Shown: in pieces, positions 33,761 through 46,291 of the stretch
Numbering within the stretch: position 1 is the first letter of the stretch
How the letters are laid out: every line of letters starts with the position of its first letter
DNA from: Penium margaritaceum
Lineage: Eukaryota > Streptophyta > Zygnematophyceae > Desmidiales > Peniaceae
Assembly (NCBI GenBank): GCA_023375785.1
Contig: SZWC01006897.1
Span: 31,667-95,666 of the forward strand
DNA length: 64,000 bases
Direction of reading: 5' to 3'
Notes under the pieces: generated by a model
Told to the model about the DNA's origin: nothing
Seen by the model: only the letters and a program-made list of their open reading frames with translations
Database searches by the model: none
Position numbers and translations under genes: made by a program

Positions 33761-36700
33761 GTGGAAGGGACAAGGAAACAAGGGAATCATTTGCCAATCC
33801 TCAAGTTTGATTGAGAGGGGTTTGCGCTCTACAAGTGACAGTTTGAGATCATCATGGATGACGGAGATGTTTTGATGGAACTATCTCAGCAGCAAAAGAA
33901 GAGGGTGCTAACCTTGTGGCATGGGTCAAGCTCAACAAGAATGCTCTTGCCATTTTTGTATCCTCCTTACAACCCTCCGTCCTTTCGCACATCAGCGGTT
34001 GTACAGTGGCAGTCGTGGCATTCGCAAAAATCAGCAAGGTGTTTCAGTCCTCCTCACTTGCTAACCGTCTCTTCATTCTATAAAACCTCATTATCATGAG
34101 ACTTGGTGAAGGGGAGGATTTCTCCGCCTTTATGCAGAAGTTTGAGATGCTCTTGCAACAAGCCACCTGCATGGTGTAGGACCTGAAATCCAATATGAAG
34201 GCCATGATTTTTCTGACGACGCTGTCGAAAAGCTGGGGCCCCATGATTATAGTGATTGGAGGGTGGATTGAAGATCACGTTTTGCACACTACCGTCTCTG
34301 AGTGTGTGCGGAGTGAAGCCATACGACGTAGTAGTAGTAGTAAAGCAAACATGGCTGCCTTTACCTCACGGAGCATTGGCACCTTCTACAACACCTCCTC
34401 CTCTTGGTACAAGGGAAACAAGAGCACTAGTAGTAGTGGAAGGGGTGTAAAGCGCCAAGGAAACTGCCATAACGGTGGCAAGGCTGGACACTGGGCTCGA
34501 GAGTGCCATGCACCCAAGAGAAAGGGAGGAGACGGGGATTAATGGCGAGGGGGAAATGGTGAGAAGGATCCCACAAGTTTGATGGCTGAGTGTGACTCCA
34601 ACAAAGGGAGGGCAATACCCAGGCCAGGAGCTTTCGGCCTTGACTCTGGCTTAAACGAGCACACCACTTACGAGAAGAGAGACTTCATCTCTCTCTTGCT
34701 CCATGCAACAAAGACTTTAGAGTCGCCAACGGCAAGGTTGAGGCAGCTGAGGGGATTGGTGACAAGCTGGTTACAGTGGGTGTCAACGGTGGAGATTCCA
34801 ACCTCAAGCTAGAGGGGGTGGTCTACTTGCCCTCCTTCACAGCCAACCTGCTCTCCGTCTCTAAGATAACTGACCATGGCATGATAGTGATCTTTACAGA
34901 GAAGGAAGTGGTTATAGTCCCTACCAAGGACATCAACATGTCCTACTTTGCCAAGAAGGTTGTTGCACACGTTCCTTGCGACGATGGACTCCTCGTTTTG
35001 CAGACCAAAACGACAACTTCAACGGCTGATGTTTGGTCGAGAGTAATGATGAGGAGAGTAGCGATGTAGACTCAGATGAGGAAGGACATCTTGAAGCAGC
35101 GGAATCATTGGCAGAAGACAATTCGGCAAAAAAATTGCAAGCACATGCAACCACCGGGGCTCTTCATTCGAGCCTATGTACATCCTCTAAGAACTCGTGG
35201 TACAGGCGCTTTGGGCACGTGGCTCATCGCACATTGGAGCTCATGGGAAATCAGGAGCTAGTGCGTGGTGTGGAGCTAGGTGGTGAGGATGAGGGAGCTG
35301 GGATCATGTGTGAGCCATGCCTTCAAAGCAAGGCGAAAAGGAAACCATTCATGCACAATGACACGCGTGCTCTTGCACCCTTGACCTCGTCCACTGTGAC
35401 GTGTGTTGTCCCTTCCGCATACCGTCAAATAGATACAGCACATGTTTTCTAACATGCATCGACGACAATAGCCGTGAAGTCTAGATATGCATTCTCAAAA
35501 AGAAAAGTGAGGCAAAGGAGAATCCGCAGGCCTTCATCGCTATGGTTCATAAAAAAAGTGGACAGAAGGTGAAGGCATTCAGGACAGACAATGGAGGAGA
35601 GTACAAAGACTATAGGGAGTGGCTCAAGTTGCAGGGAATTGAACACCATGAAACTACTCTCGACTCACCTCAAAGACACGACATAGCAGAGAGGATGAAC
35701 CAGACCCTCCTGGGCATGACAAGGTGCATGCTCTGTGACGCCAAGTTCCTCCTAGGTTCTGGGCAGAAGTAGCATGTATGGTTATCTATCTTGTGAACCT
35801 CACACCTGTAGAATCTCTGCAAAGGAGAGGCAAGAAGAAGAAAACAGAGCAGCTGAAGATGCCTCAAGAAGCATGGTCAGGCAGGAAGCCGGACGCCTCC
35901 CATCTCAAGGCTTTTGGTTGCATCGGCTTTGCCAAGTTCCAGGCTGGTGAGGGCCCTGGAAAGGTCAATGCAAGAGCAAGAAATCATTTTTTCATCAACT
36001 ATGACACCGTCCACAAAGCTTATCGACTGTGGGACCAAGGAGCCAAGAAGGTCATCCGCAGCAAAGATGTGGATTTCCAAGAAAGGTCTTCGAGTGAGGG
36101 AGAGCTTCTCAAACTTGAGAACACTCCAAAACAGGGAGAGTGGCCCACTCTCCTTGAGGAGGGAGACAAAGCACCAATACAATGGCATTGGATGGGTGCC
36201 GCAGCAGGGAGAGGAGCTCATGAAGATGATTAAGAGGAATCAGACTCTGATTCTGATGCATCCGATCCTCCAAAACATGAGGAGGATGCCTCTCCCATCA
36301 TCAACGATGAACCAGACCTCTAGCCTCCACATCAACAGCACGAACCAGCAAGTTCAAGGAGCAGTTCACACCTCAAAGTACCTCAACAGAATTACGACGT
36401 GGATAGGGGTGAATGGACAGGCCTCAACTACTCATTCTTGGATCAAGAGGAGCCAACGTCTGTCACAGAGGCACTCACTCGGCCTAAAAAAGTGGAGTGG
36501 GACAAAGCTTTTCGCAGTGAAGTTGGATCCATCGTGGAGAATGGGACATGGATGTTGGTGGACAGACCTGCCAGGGCTCACGTTGTGGGGTCCAAGTGGG
36601 TGCTGAAAGTGAAAAGGAAACAGGATGGCAAGATAGAAAAGTACAAGGCATGGGTGGTAGCAAAGGAGTTATCTCAACTGCCTGACATAGATTATGACGA

Positions 36701-37796
36701 AACCTCACTCCACTTGTGATGTTTGCCTCCATCTGGTGAATGCTTGCCGTTGCTGCTGTCGAGAACATGGAGATCCACCAGATGGATTTCAAGACAGCCT
36801 TCCTTTACACCAAACTTGATAAGGAGGTATTGATGGAGGTTCCGAAGGGGGTTGATGCTCCCGAGGACAAGGTGTGCAAATTGGTGAAGTTACTCCATGG
36901 GCTTAAAGAAGCACCAAGACTTTGATGCCAAGAGATTGACATGTTCATGGCCAAGGAATCCTTCATGCATTGCGACAATGACATCAAGCACGATACCATC
37001 AAGCAGCACGTACCATCAGCCTGAGCCAGACAAAATACATCGACTCCATCCTCAAACGATACGACATGGCAGATTGCATGACTGCGAGCACACCCGTGAG
37101 CTTGGAGAGGAAGATATCTACCTCCATGTCCCTATCCAATGAAGTGAAGAAAATGGACATGATGGGCATCCCATATCAGTCCGTAGTGGGCAGTCTGATA
37201 TGTATTATAGTCGCCACCCAACCAGATATAGCCCATGCTGTTGGGCAGGTGAGCCAATTTGTGGCCAATCCTGGTCCACTTCACTGGGCAGGCCGTGGAT
37301 CGCATCATGCGCTACAGTGATGCTGATTGGGGAGGGAATATCAATGACAGAAATTCTACCTCCGGCTTTGTGTGTGTGCTGAATGAAGGTGCAATCAGTT
37401 GGGCAAGTCGCAAGCAGGAATGTGTCTCTTTGTCAACAACTGAAGCTAAGTACATCGCCTTGGCTGAGGCAAGTAAAGAAATGTAGTGGCTACAAAGCTT
37501 GCTCTCTGAGATGAAGGTACCAAGGGCAATGGCGACAGTCATCAAGATTGACAACATGAGCGCAATTGACATGTCTAAGAACCCCGTCCTCTCTAGGCGC
37601 ACAAAGCACATCGAGATCCGCTACCACTATGCTCAAGACTTGGTCTACAAGCAGAAAATGGAGCTTGAGTATGTCGGTACCAAGACGAACCGGGCTGACA
37701 TGCTTACAAAGCCACTCGACAAGGATCTCCACTAGGCGCGCAGGTAAGGTATCGGCATGGTCAACACAAGTGATGACAAATGATGATGCTCATTGA
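33761..37796 (+). pseudogene. B2 gag-pol (decayed; RT catalytic block deleted)
   Basis: Aligns with B1 throughout. The gag start codon is lost. The zinc knuckle is broken (CHNGGKAGHWAREC, second Cys to Gly, 34465-34506). Protease DSGLNEHTT is readable, integrase keeps FRTDNGGEYKDYREW (about 35580). In RT, about 200 bp present in B1 are missing near 36980-36990, removing the YVDD motif. In RNase H, about 75 bp are missing near 37315. The RNase H carboxyl end (ADMLTKPLDKDLH) is well kept. Many additional stops. Confidence 0.85.
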
Positions 37797-37818
37797 GGGA
37801 AGGTGCAAGGAAGAGATT

Positions 37819-38470
37819 TGTTTATTGTTTGTGCCCCTTGTTCAGTGTTTTAGGATGGATCAAGAATGATGTTTCCTTTGTGGAGGTATGACCCCTGGAT
37901 CCGTCGTGATGTGAAGCAACTATGCTTTGTCTCATGTGAGGTATGACCTGTGAGTACACCATACGGGTAAGTGGTTACCTTGGCCATTTTGTTGATTTGG
38001 CCAAGTGAGAGGTCATGAGTTTGATCCTGGCCCCATGCACAACTTGTTTTCCATGGAAGCTTCCAAGACAGAAAGTCCGTAGCTTCTTGGACGCTACATG
38101 GTTGGTATGTCACCTTGACACTAGGATGCTTATGTGTCAAGCCCATAGTGCAAGACTATTGGTGATGTGGCTGGTTCAGGCTACTTCCCAGGAATGTGCT
38201 TCTGAGTTCTCAGACTGGACAAAGAACTATAAAAGGACTTGTCTTGCATTATGATCAATCAACCCTTGCTTGATGCTCTCTTGCTTATTGACGTCTTGAG
38301 CTCTTCCTGAGATGTAATGCTACGGTGTTAACACTCTTGAAGGTGAAGTGTGTGCCTGATTAAGTTTGGGGTGCAAGACACATGTCAACAAAGGAAGAAG
38401 GCTTAAAAACATTTGTGAGATTTTTGGTTTTGTGGCTTCTCTACCAGAGGTGTAAGCTTAGTAGCTAACA
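37819..38470 (+). repeat. B2 3' LTR
   Basis: TGTTTATTG start after a purine tract (37806-37818); TATA box CTATAAAAGG at 38228-38237; ends in CTAACA. Confidence 0.85.
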
Positions 38471-39463
38471 CTATACGTCTGGGTCGTGGTTTGGCTATTT
38501 CCATGGTTGAAGTTGGCAACCAAGACTTCCTAAAAACTCCGCGCCATCCATCAATCCAAGTCGTTGGCAAAAGAATTCTTTGCAATGAAGTGACTCCTTG
38601 TAGTGAGAATCAAGGAGGGAGATGATGTCATCTCTACCATGCAGAAAATTGATTGCTCTCCTCAGAATGCAACGGTGTGGGGTGGAAGATTGACTCACGG
38701 ATGCAGGCAATGGCCCTCCTCATGGTCTTTCTTGACAGTTGGGGCCCGCTCATCACCGTCTTGGCAGGATGGATAGAGAACAAGCTCACCTATGGTGCGG
38801 TCGCAGAGTACATGTGCAACGAGGCACAGCAACAAAGGTGCGGGGAGTCCTCATCCTACTTATCGCTCCTCGTCATCAAAATGCGTAGTGTCGGAAGCGG
38901 ATACAAGGGAGGTGGTGGACATGGTTGCGGCAAGAAGGACGCCAAGAAAGGTGCATGCCGCAACTGCGACAAAGAGGGCAAGAAGGCCCGTGAGTTTACC
39001 GAGGAGGCAAAGGCCGGCAAAAAGAATGCCAAAGGCAAGAAGGCGCATCCCAATAGCACTCAGAACCACTACCTCAAGAAGGCCAACCGGCAATACCTTG
39101 GCTCCACAACGAGGAGCACACCCAGGTTGAGAAGGTCAGTGTCGTCAATTACACCAAGTCCAGAAAGTCCACGGTGGTCGTGAACGACAAGGTGTAGCCA
39201 GCGACTGGCCAAGGAGACATAGACGTGGAGGTGGTGGTTTGTGGGAAACGGGTTCAGCGTATCATCAAGAACGTTTAGCGTGTACTTGGCTTGGATGACA
39301 TACTAAGTGTTCACTGCTTGACAGACAAGGGATACAAGGTGCTCTTCAGGAGAAAGGGGGCAATCGTGTGGAAGGACGGTGGGAGTAAGCTCGTGCGAGA
39401 GGCTAAGCGCGACGGAGGCCTCTATATTGTGGAGAGAAAGGTGAACCCCACGAGCTATGGTTA
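38471..39463 (+). pseudogene. D-prime gag 3' part and protease region (decayed)
   Basis: Continues the gag cut at 32783. It shows QAMALLMVFLDSWGPLITVL (matching QAMILLLALPDSWSPMITVL in family C), a broken knuckle CRNCDKEGKKAREF (38956-38997; His and last Cys lost), a lysine-rich stretch, then the region after the protease (ILSVHCLTDKGYKVLFRRKG; REAKRDGGLYIVERK) to a TAA at 39461. Integrase and RT are absent. Confidence 0.75.
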
Positions 39464-39512
39464 ATTGGGGCCTTTTTCTGCACCGATTTTCAAGTGCACC
39501 CCTCTACTTTGT

Positions 39513-39960
39513 GATTTTGTTCTATATGGAAAGCTCGACCCCCATCCCTATGGGGGGGTCCAATGCGTGGGGCTAGTGTATGAGTGCAGTGCGCTCATTC
39601 TCCACATGAAAGTACACTGATCAGGCAGTCACTGCGTGATTTCATCCTACATAGAAAACTGGAACCCCACCCCTATGCGGGTCCAGTGCGTGAGGCTAGT
39701 GTATGAGGGAAGTACGCTTATTTCCCACACAAAAGTACACTTATCACGCACTCACTATGTGATTTTATCCTCTATGGGAAACTGGACCTCCTCCCCTATG
39801 GGAGGTTCCAGTGCGTGGGGCTAGTGTATGAGGGCAGGGCGCTCGTTCCCCACACAAAAACACACTGATCACGCACTTAGTGCGTGATTTTTTCTTAAAT
39901 GAAAAACTGGACCCCCTCCCCTATGGGGGGATCCAGTGTGTGGGGCTAGTATATGAGGGA
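39513..39960 (+). repeat. Minisatellite, about 125-bp period, 3.6 copies
   Basis: Unit starts at about 39513, 39638, 39761 and 39886 (GATTTTxTCC...). Each unit has a CCCC(T/A)xCCCTATGGGG hairpin and a palindrome such as ATCACGCACTTAGTGCGTGAT. Units differ by scattered substitutions. Confidence 0.85.
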
Positions 39961-40545
39961 AGCATGCACGATGCACATCACCATAGCTCCCACAAAATCA
40001 GCTGAAGCGCGGCACCCCAATCCAGCCGCTCAGTCGGCGACACGCACCACGTCGCCTGCCAAGGCGCCCTCACACATCAAGGACCGATTCAGAATGCCTT
40101 TCCGGAGGCGCATATGTCCCTACACGTAGTGCCGGTGCCCCTTGCACCTTAAGGGTCTATTTTGACGCATTAATCATCCATTTTGGTGATGGGGATTGAT
40201 GTAGTTTGAAACCTGTCCGTGGACCTGCAGTTAGAATATTGACCAAGTCCTTGAGTAACAAAACGTACTATTGAGTTTTAGACTCTGAGCCAGGATTTTG
40301 GCTAAGTCCCTCAGTAACAAACTGCACTACTGACATCCGGCGAATCATTCACTGGACAACTTGGCAAAGTTCCAGAGCAGAATCCCAAGATGGACATTCA
40401 TTACTCTTTCCGGTCGATTACTCACCAGGAATGGAACTGCTGCTGACTCCAAGAGCCGCCGCGCACACCCCAACTTCGTAAGCCCATATCTCTCTTGTTA
40501 CTTGTTGGATTCCAGTGAAACAACTTCCACCCGATTCAACAACTT
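39961..40545 (+). repeat. Dispersed repeat D2 (inverted partner of D1)
   Basis: Reverse complement of 31585-32175, with shared blocks GCCCTCACACATCAAGGAC and GAAACAACTTCCAC. Confidence 0.75.
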
Positions 40546-40569
40546 GTCAACTTTTGGGGCAGTGTCTCC

Positions 40570-43133
40570 TTCATTGATTGAGGCTCCTCTTGCGTAAAGA
40601 AGGCTTGTGCAAACCCATTCTAGATACCCTTGTCGGCATCGTACCTTTTTTACCTTATTTGCACACAGCTGCTCGTGCGGGGCTCTTGAGGCGGTTGTTG
40701 TTGCTGTCTCCTTTCGGCGCCATCCTCTCCAAGCGTCTGCTCCCCCTCTCTTGGAGACCTTGGAGACATCGGTCGACTCTCCACCTCCATGTCCATCTCC
40801 GGTGCTTCGGATTCCTCATCCGAACTGGCCTGAATGAATTCTGTCGCTCGCCCATCGCTTCGGCGATCCTCTCTGGCTGGTGCTCCTGCGAGGACATCAC
40901 CCTCATTTACGTCCTCCGCAGTCTCCCCCTTAAGGAGTGGCAACCACTCCCCACTCTTGGAGAGACCTGCCTCCTTGTCCATCCAACGGCTTTTCTTGTC
41001 GAACGTAACATCACGACTCCGCACAATCTGCTGCCTCCTTGGGTCAAAGAGTTGGTACGCCTTGCTTCCGCTCTCATACCCAAGGAAAACACACCGGCAG
41101 GTTCATGGGTCCAGCTTGCTCCGCCCTTCATGTGCCTACACAACCGCATGTTCAACACAACCAAACGTGCAAAGGTCACCCACTGCCAGCTTCCTCCCGC
41201 TCCACACCTCTTGTGGCATCTTCCACGCCTAGTTCTCCTTGTCCTTCAACGGTTTGGTTGGTGTAAGGTTCATTATGTATGCCGCTGTCCGTGCCGCCTC
41301 CGCCCAATACCGTTGTTGAAGGCCGGCGTCGCTCAACATGGATCACACCATGTTAAGGATTGTGCAATTCGCTCTCTCTACAATGCCATTCTACTGCGAG
41401 GAGTGTGGAGTTGTTTTCTACCACTCAATCCCCTTGCTCTTCATCCACCCAAGGCAGCCCGCATATTCACCACTATTGTCGCTCCGGAACGCCTTCACCT
41501 TCAACTCTGTTTGTTGCTCCACATCTTCCACAAACTCTTGCATGCATGCAAGGACTTCGCTCTTCCGCTTCATGAGGTAGAGGTACAGTTTGCGGCTGTG
41601 GTTGTTGATGAAGGTGAGGAAGTAGCGAGCTCCAGCGATGGAGCTCTCAAGTAGTCCACACACATCCGTGTGTACCACAGCCAACTTTGTTGATGCACGC
41701 GTCCCCTTTGCCACATACAGCTGCCGCATTGATTTGCCGATAACGCATGGCTCGCACACGGTCTCCTTGGTTCTATCAAGGCCACTAATTTGGAGACCCC
41801 GCACCACCTCTCTCGTTGCCATCTCTTTCACCGTCGATGGAGAAACATGGCAAAGTCGGCGGTGCCACAGTTACAAGTCTACTTCATCCTTCGTTGCAAG
41901 ATTGGCGGCATTGGACCCCGCCCGGCTGCCGAGGAACTTTGCGCGTAGCAGGTACAAGTCGTCCTCTCTTTTGGCACACGCAATAACCTTGCCTTTGCCC
42001 TCCTTGTGGATCAAGGCCTCCTTATTTGTGAAGAGCAGCTCAAGTCCATTGCCGGTAAGGCGGCTGACGGAGAGCAATTTCGCCCCAAAGTTGGGCATGT
42101 AGAGCACATCGTGGATTGTGCTCGTGACAGGTTTTCCATCCACAATGGACTCAATGCGGATGTTACCCTCACTGGTGGCAACCTCAGTTTTACCGTTGGC
42201 CACCGTCATGCATCTTTCCAAGGCACCGTAGGTGACAAATGCCGCCCTGTTGCATTTCGTGTGGCGGCCTGATCCGGAGTCAGTGACAACAACTCCCGGA
42301 TCCTTCAATTTTGTAGATTTGTACGCCATAAGGGCCTGCTCGTCTTTCTTCCCGCCCCGCTGCGACCGGTCTAACTTCTTGTTGGGGAAGTTGCGCACAT
42401 AGTGGCCCTCTTTGCCGCAATTGAAGCACTCCCCCTTCTTGTCACCCTTCTTAGTGCCCTGTTTTGCACCCTTCCACTTGTCGCCTTGGCCTCCACTGTA
42501 AGGATGAACCGTGTAAGCTGAACTTGATGTCGTTGCAGTCTCTCGACCACCACGTCGCATCCACTCGTTGCGCACGTACTGAGCAACCTTCGGGTACTTC
42601 AGCTCGTTGGAAAGCCTGCCACCAAGGACTGTGATCATGGGACTCCAACTGTCCGAGAAGGCCTGAAGGACGATCATAGCTTGCAACTCAGAGTCAACCT
42701 CCCAACCAGTGGCCACGCACTCCGCTGCGAGTGACTCAATCTGCTGCATGATCTCCATGATGTTGTCACCTTCGTTGGCTCGGAGGGTGACGAGCCGTTT
42801 GAAGATGAAGAGCTGATTGGCAAGGTTGCTTGACTGGTAGATGGAGCAGAGTTTTGACCATGCTTCTGCGGCCAGGGTGCGTCCTTGGATGTGCCCAAGT
42901 TGTTGTGGGCATAACGCGGACACAAGGAGCACTAACGCCTTTTTGTTGCGCTTCTTGTATCCCTCCTTCACCTCAACCGTTGCATTCTCTAGCGGAGCAG
43001 TCTCATCACCCTTCACAAGCTCAAGCAGTCCCTTGTCGTTGAGGAAGACCTCAAATTGCCATCTCCACAAGGCAAAGCCTGTCCCATCAAACGTAAGCAC
43101 TATACGGCTGCTCTCTTGCTCGCTGGTTGCCAT
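40570..43133 (-). pseudogene. C1 gag-protease-integrase (decayed)
   Basis: Gag starts at ATG 43133 (MATSEQESS) and is open to 41871. The CCHC knuckle is broken, CFNCGKEGHYVRNF (42388-42428), last Cys to Phe. Protease site DSGSGRHTKCN is kept. Then pre-integrase, VHTDVCGLLESS and FRSDNSGEYAG (Gly to Ser next to the second catalytic Asp) to about 41418, followed by the integrase carboxyl part and linker (41024-40650). Broad antisense frames on the plus strand here are shadows. Confidence 0.82.
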
Positions 43134-43201
43134 GTCTTGCTTTTGGAAGCATGAACTCAAGCTGGCTTGGAACCCCTTAGAGGCGTGGGCCCATAACCCT
43201 T

Positions 43202-43908
43202 TGTTGGCCTGAGGGTGAGTGGGTACCCTGGAAGGTCCCTAGCAGTGGTTGGTTCACACCACCAACTGTTTTCGGAGAGACTGAAACTGTGGAGGCAACT
43301 GGTTCCAAGGATGGCAGAAAACTGGTGAGAGAGTGAGGCAATAGTTTTGGCCTGAATGGACTGGGAATGAACACTTGATCGAGGCCCACAAGCAATGGCA
43401 TTCTATAGCCACTGATCTAAGATTTCCAAAACACCAAATCATGCCAGATTTGGAGCTTCCTAGCAGATTCTATGGCTTCTAGAGTGGCCCTTGGTAGGCT
43501 GTCCTTTTCCCACCTGAGAAGGCATCCCTTCCTTCCTCTAGAAGCTTCTGCCCCTTCCTACATTCCTTAGCTTGCTTCTAGGATAAGGGAAGGTATCCAG
43601 AAGACCAAGACACCCCTAGATGCCTTGTAGAACAAGTCACCCATTCTAGAAGGTGTGCCACCTTCTTGGACTCTGACCTAGCCTTCTAAAACCTTACGGA
43701 GGAATTCTAGAGGTCGAGCTAGCTTCTTGGCATCTATTTTCCACCTCCCTTGAGGCAGGGCAAAAATTGATCTTGTGGGACTTGAACTTAGGCCCCTGCC
43801 TCTAGAGGTGGACACCATCAACTAGTATGCCACTAAGGCTTGTCTTTTCTTTTCTTGGTGTTCCTTTTTGGAGTCACTCCTGCCATGGTGAGGAGAATCT
43901 CTCCAACA
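43202..43908 (-). repeat. C1 5' LTR
   Basis: 707 bp, minus strand from TGTTGGAGAGATTC (43908) to ...CCAACA (43202). Aligns with C2 and C3 LTRs and contains the tRNA-like A/B-box block around 43785-43840. Confidence 0.82.
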
Positions 43909-45600
43909 AGCCATGCCTTGAGGGCAAGGCCAAGAAGAAACCCTTCAAGCTCAATGGTGTGCGTGCTCTTGCACCCCATGCCCTCATCCACTTTCATGTG
44001 TGTGGTCCATTTCCTGGTTCAAGAGGAGCCAACGTCTGTAACAGAGGCACTTACTCGGCGTGACAAAGCTGAGTAGGATGAAGCAATTTGTAGTGAAATT
44101 AGCTCCATTGAGGAAAATGGGACACGGGTGTTGGTGGAAAGACTTTTGGGGCCTCACCTTGTGGAGTCCAAGTGGGTGTTGAAATCTAAAAGGAAACATG
44201 ATGGCAAGATAGACAAGTACAAGGCATGGGTGGTAGCAAAGGGGTTCTCTCAATGACCTGGTGCAGAGTATGATGGGATCTTTGCTCTTCTTGTGAAGTT
44301 TGCCTCCGTCAATTCAATGCTCACCATAGCTGCTGCCAAAAGCACACCAGTCCACTCGATGGATGTCAAAATAGCCTTCCTTTATGGTAGACTTGAAAAT
44401 GAGATGCTAATGGAGATTCTTGAAGGGGTTGATTCTCCCGAGGGGAAGGTTTGTAGATTGGTGAAAGAAACTCTATGGGCTAAATCAAGTACGAAGACTG
44501 CGGTACCAAAAGATGGATACATTAATCTCTTAGGAGTCTTTTATTCACTGTGATATTGACCCTAGCATGTATGTGCATGAGAGTGACAAAGGGACTATGT
44601 TGGTCACCTTGCATGTCGATGGCATGATCCTATGCCCTTCTTCAATGGGGGTGCTAGATGATCTCAAAAGGCAGCTTAGTAACACGTTCAAGATGAAGGA
44701 CATGGGTCATCTTGACTTCTACCTTGGAATTTCCATCAAGCGTGACAGAGAAACAGGCACCATTAGCCTGAACGAGAAAAAATACATCAACTCCATCCTC
44801 AAACGTTACGACATGGCAGATTGCAAGCCAGCCGGAACACCCATGAGCTCAGAGTGTAAGCTCTCTACCTCCATGCCCCCATCCAACAAATCAGAGAAAA
44901 CAGACATGTTTGGCATCCCATCTCTGTATGTAGTGGGTAGTTTTATGTATGCCATGGTCACCACCAACCAGATATAGTCCATGTTGTTGGGCAGGTGAGC
45001 AAGTTTGTGTCCAATCATGGTCCACTGCACTGGCAGGCTCTGAAGCGCATCACACACTACCTTAAGGGAACAAGGCATGTGGGGCTCCAGTTTGGCGGCC
45101 TCGCTAGATCTGCATCACTCTGTCTCATGTGCTATACCTACGCTGATTGGGGAGGCAATACGGAAGACAGAAAATCCACCTCCAGGTTTGTGTGTATGCT
45201 CAATGGAGGTGTTATCAGTTGGGCGAGTCGAAAGAAGGAATGTGTGTCTCTCTCAACAGCTGAAGCTGAGTACATTGCCTTCGATGAGGTGTGTAAAGAG
45301 TTGCAGTGGCTACGCAAATCACTCTATAAATGAAGGTACCACAAGCAACGGCAATGGTCATCAAGATTTACAACATGAGCACAATTGACATGTCCAAGAA
45401 CCCAGTCCTGTCCACGCGCACGAAGCACATCAATATGTGATATCACTATGCTTGGAGCTTAGTCTACAAGCAGACAGTGGATCTTGAGTATGTTGGTACC
45501 AATCAAAACCAAAATGACATGCCTACAAAACCAATGGATAAGGATTTCCACCAGGCAGGCAGGCAAGGCATTGGCATGGTCAACGCAAGTGATGAAGAAT
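43909..45600 (+). pseudogene. B3 integrase scrap, RT and RNase H (decayed)
   Basis: RT blocks: GPHLVESKWVLKSKRKHDGK, KFASVNSMLTIAAAK, DVKIAFLYGRLENE. The catalytic motif is changed: HVDGMILCPSS stands where YVDDLILC is in B1, so both the Tyr and the second Asp of YVDD are lost. RNase H keeps YADWGGNTEDRKSTS and a degraded carboxyl end. Several frameshifts and stops. Confidence 0.82.
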
Positions 45601-45637
45601 GATGATTTCAACTGACGCAAGGTGCAAGGGAGAGATT

Positions 45638-46291
45638 TAGTGAATATGTTTGCCCCTTGTTCACTGAAGTATGATGGAATAGGAATGCTCTGCCCCTTGT
45701 GGAGGTATAGCCCCTAGATCCATTGTAGGGTGACTCGAATATGGTAAGTTTAATCTGATATACGACTTGTGAGTGTACCGTGAGGATGAGTGGTTAATGT
45801 GGCCATTTTGTTGATTTGGCCAAGTGAGAGTTCATGAGTTTGATCCTGGCCCCACACACATCTTGGTTGTTATGGAAGCTTCCAAGAAAGAAATTTTGTA
45901 GCTTCTTTGAAGCTACATGGTTTGTCTGTCACCTTGGCACTAGGATGCTTATGCGTCAAGCCCACAGCACAAGTCTATTGGTGATGCGGCTGGGTCAGGC
46001 CACTTCTCATGAATGTCCTTTTGACTTCTAGGACTGGAAAGACAGGTAGAAAAGGTCTTGTCTTGCATGCTGGTCAATTAACCCTTGCTTGATTCTCTCT
46101 TCCGCATTGACAACTTGAGCTCTTCTTGAGACTTATTTCTAAGGTGCTTGTAACCTTGAAAGTAAAGTGTATGCCTGTTTGAGCTTAGGGTGCATGACAC
46201 ATGCTTGCAAAGGAAGAAGGTTTAGAAACCTTTGTGAGCTTTTTTGGTTTTTGTGGCTTCTCTGCAAGAGGTTTTTGGCTCAATAGCTTAA
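45638..46291 (+). repeat. B3 3' LTR
   Basis: Follows the purine tract GCAAGGGAGAGATT. Start TAGTGAATA and end AGCTTAAAA are mutated versions of the B ends; the rest aligns with B1. Confidence 0.75.

Larger units (their letters stand above)
32784..38470 (+). mobile_element. Copia element B2, decayed, inserted in D-prime gag
   Basis: 5,687 bp, LTRs 32784-33433 and 37819-38470, primer site GGGTTATGGGCCAAC (33436-33450). Flanks CGGAA and CTATA do not match, so the target duplication has decayed or was lost. LTRs are more diverged than those of B1. Gag-pol is heavily damaged. Confidence 0.85.
40555..43908 (-). mobile_element. Copia element C1, truncated in RT
   Basis: 5' LTR 43202-43908, primer site GTGGGCCCATAACCC (plus view, 43185-43199), gag-PR-INT, then breaks off at the very start of RT (EEPQSVKEAL-equivalent, about 40570) against repeat D2. 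No 3' LTR. The LTR end at 43908 abuts B3 integrase sequence, so C1 probably inserted into B3 before losing its left side. Confidence 0.82.
43909..46291 (+). mobile_element. Copia element B3, 5' part missing, internal deletion
   Basis: Begins abruptly in the pre-integrase finger (PCLEGKAKKKPFKLNG) at the C1 LTR, jumps at about 44015 from integrase HVCGPF straight to the RT amino end (LVQEEPTSVTEALT-like), and continues through RT and RNase H to a 3' LTR at 45638-46291. About 1 kb of integrase and linker is deleted. Confidence 0.8.

Noticed and set aside
39513-39960. CRISPR-like array
   Set aside because: Direct repeats of about 125 bp without unique spacers in a eukaryotic context; it is a minisatellite.
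40578-41654. 358-codon plus-strand frame
   Set aside because: Antisense to the C1 integrase. The same antisense openness occurs in C2, C3 and F, so it comes from sense codon usage.
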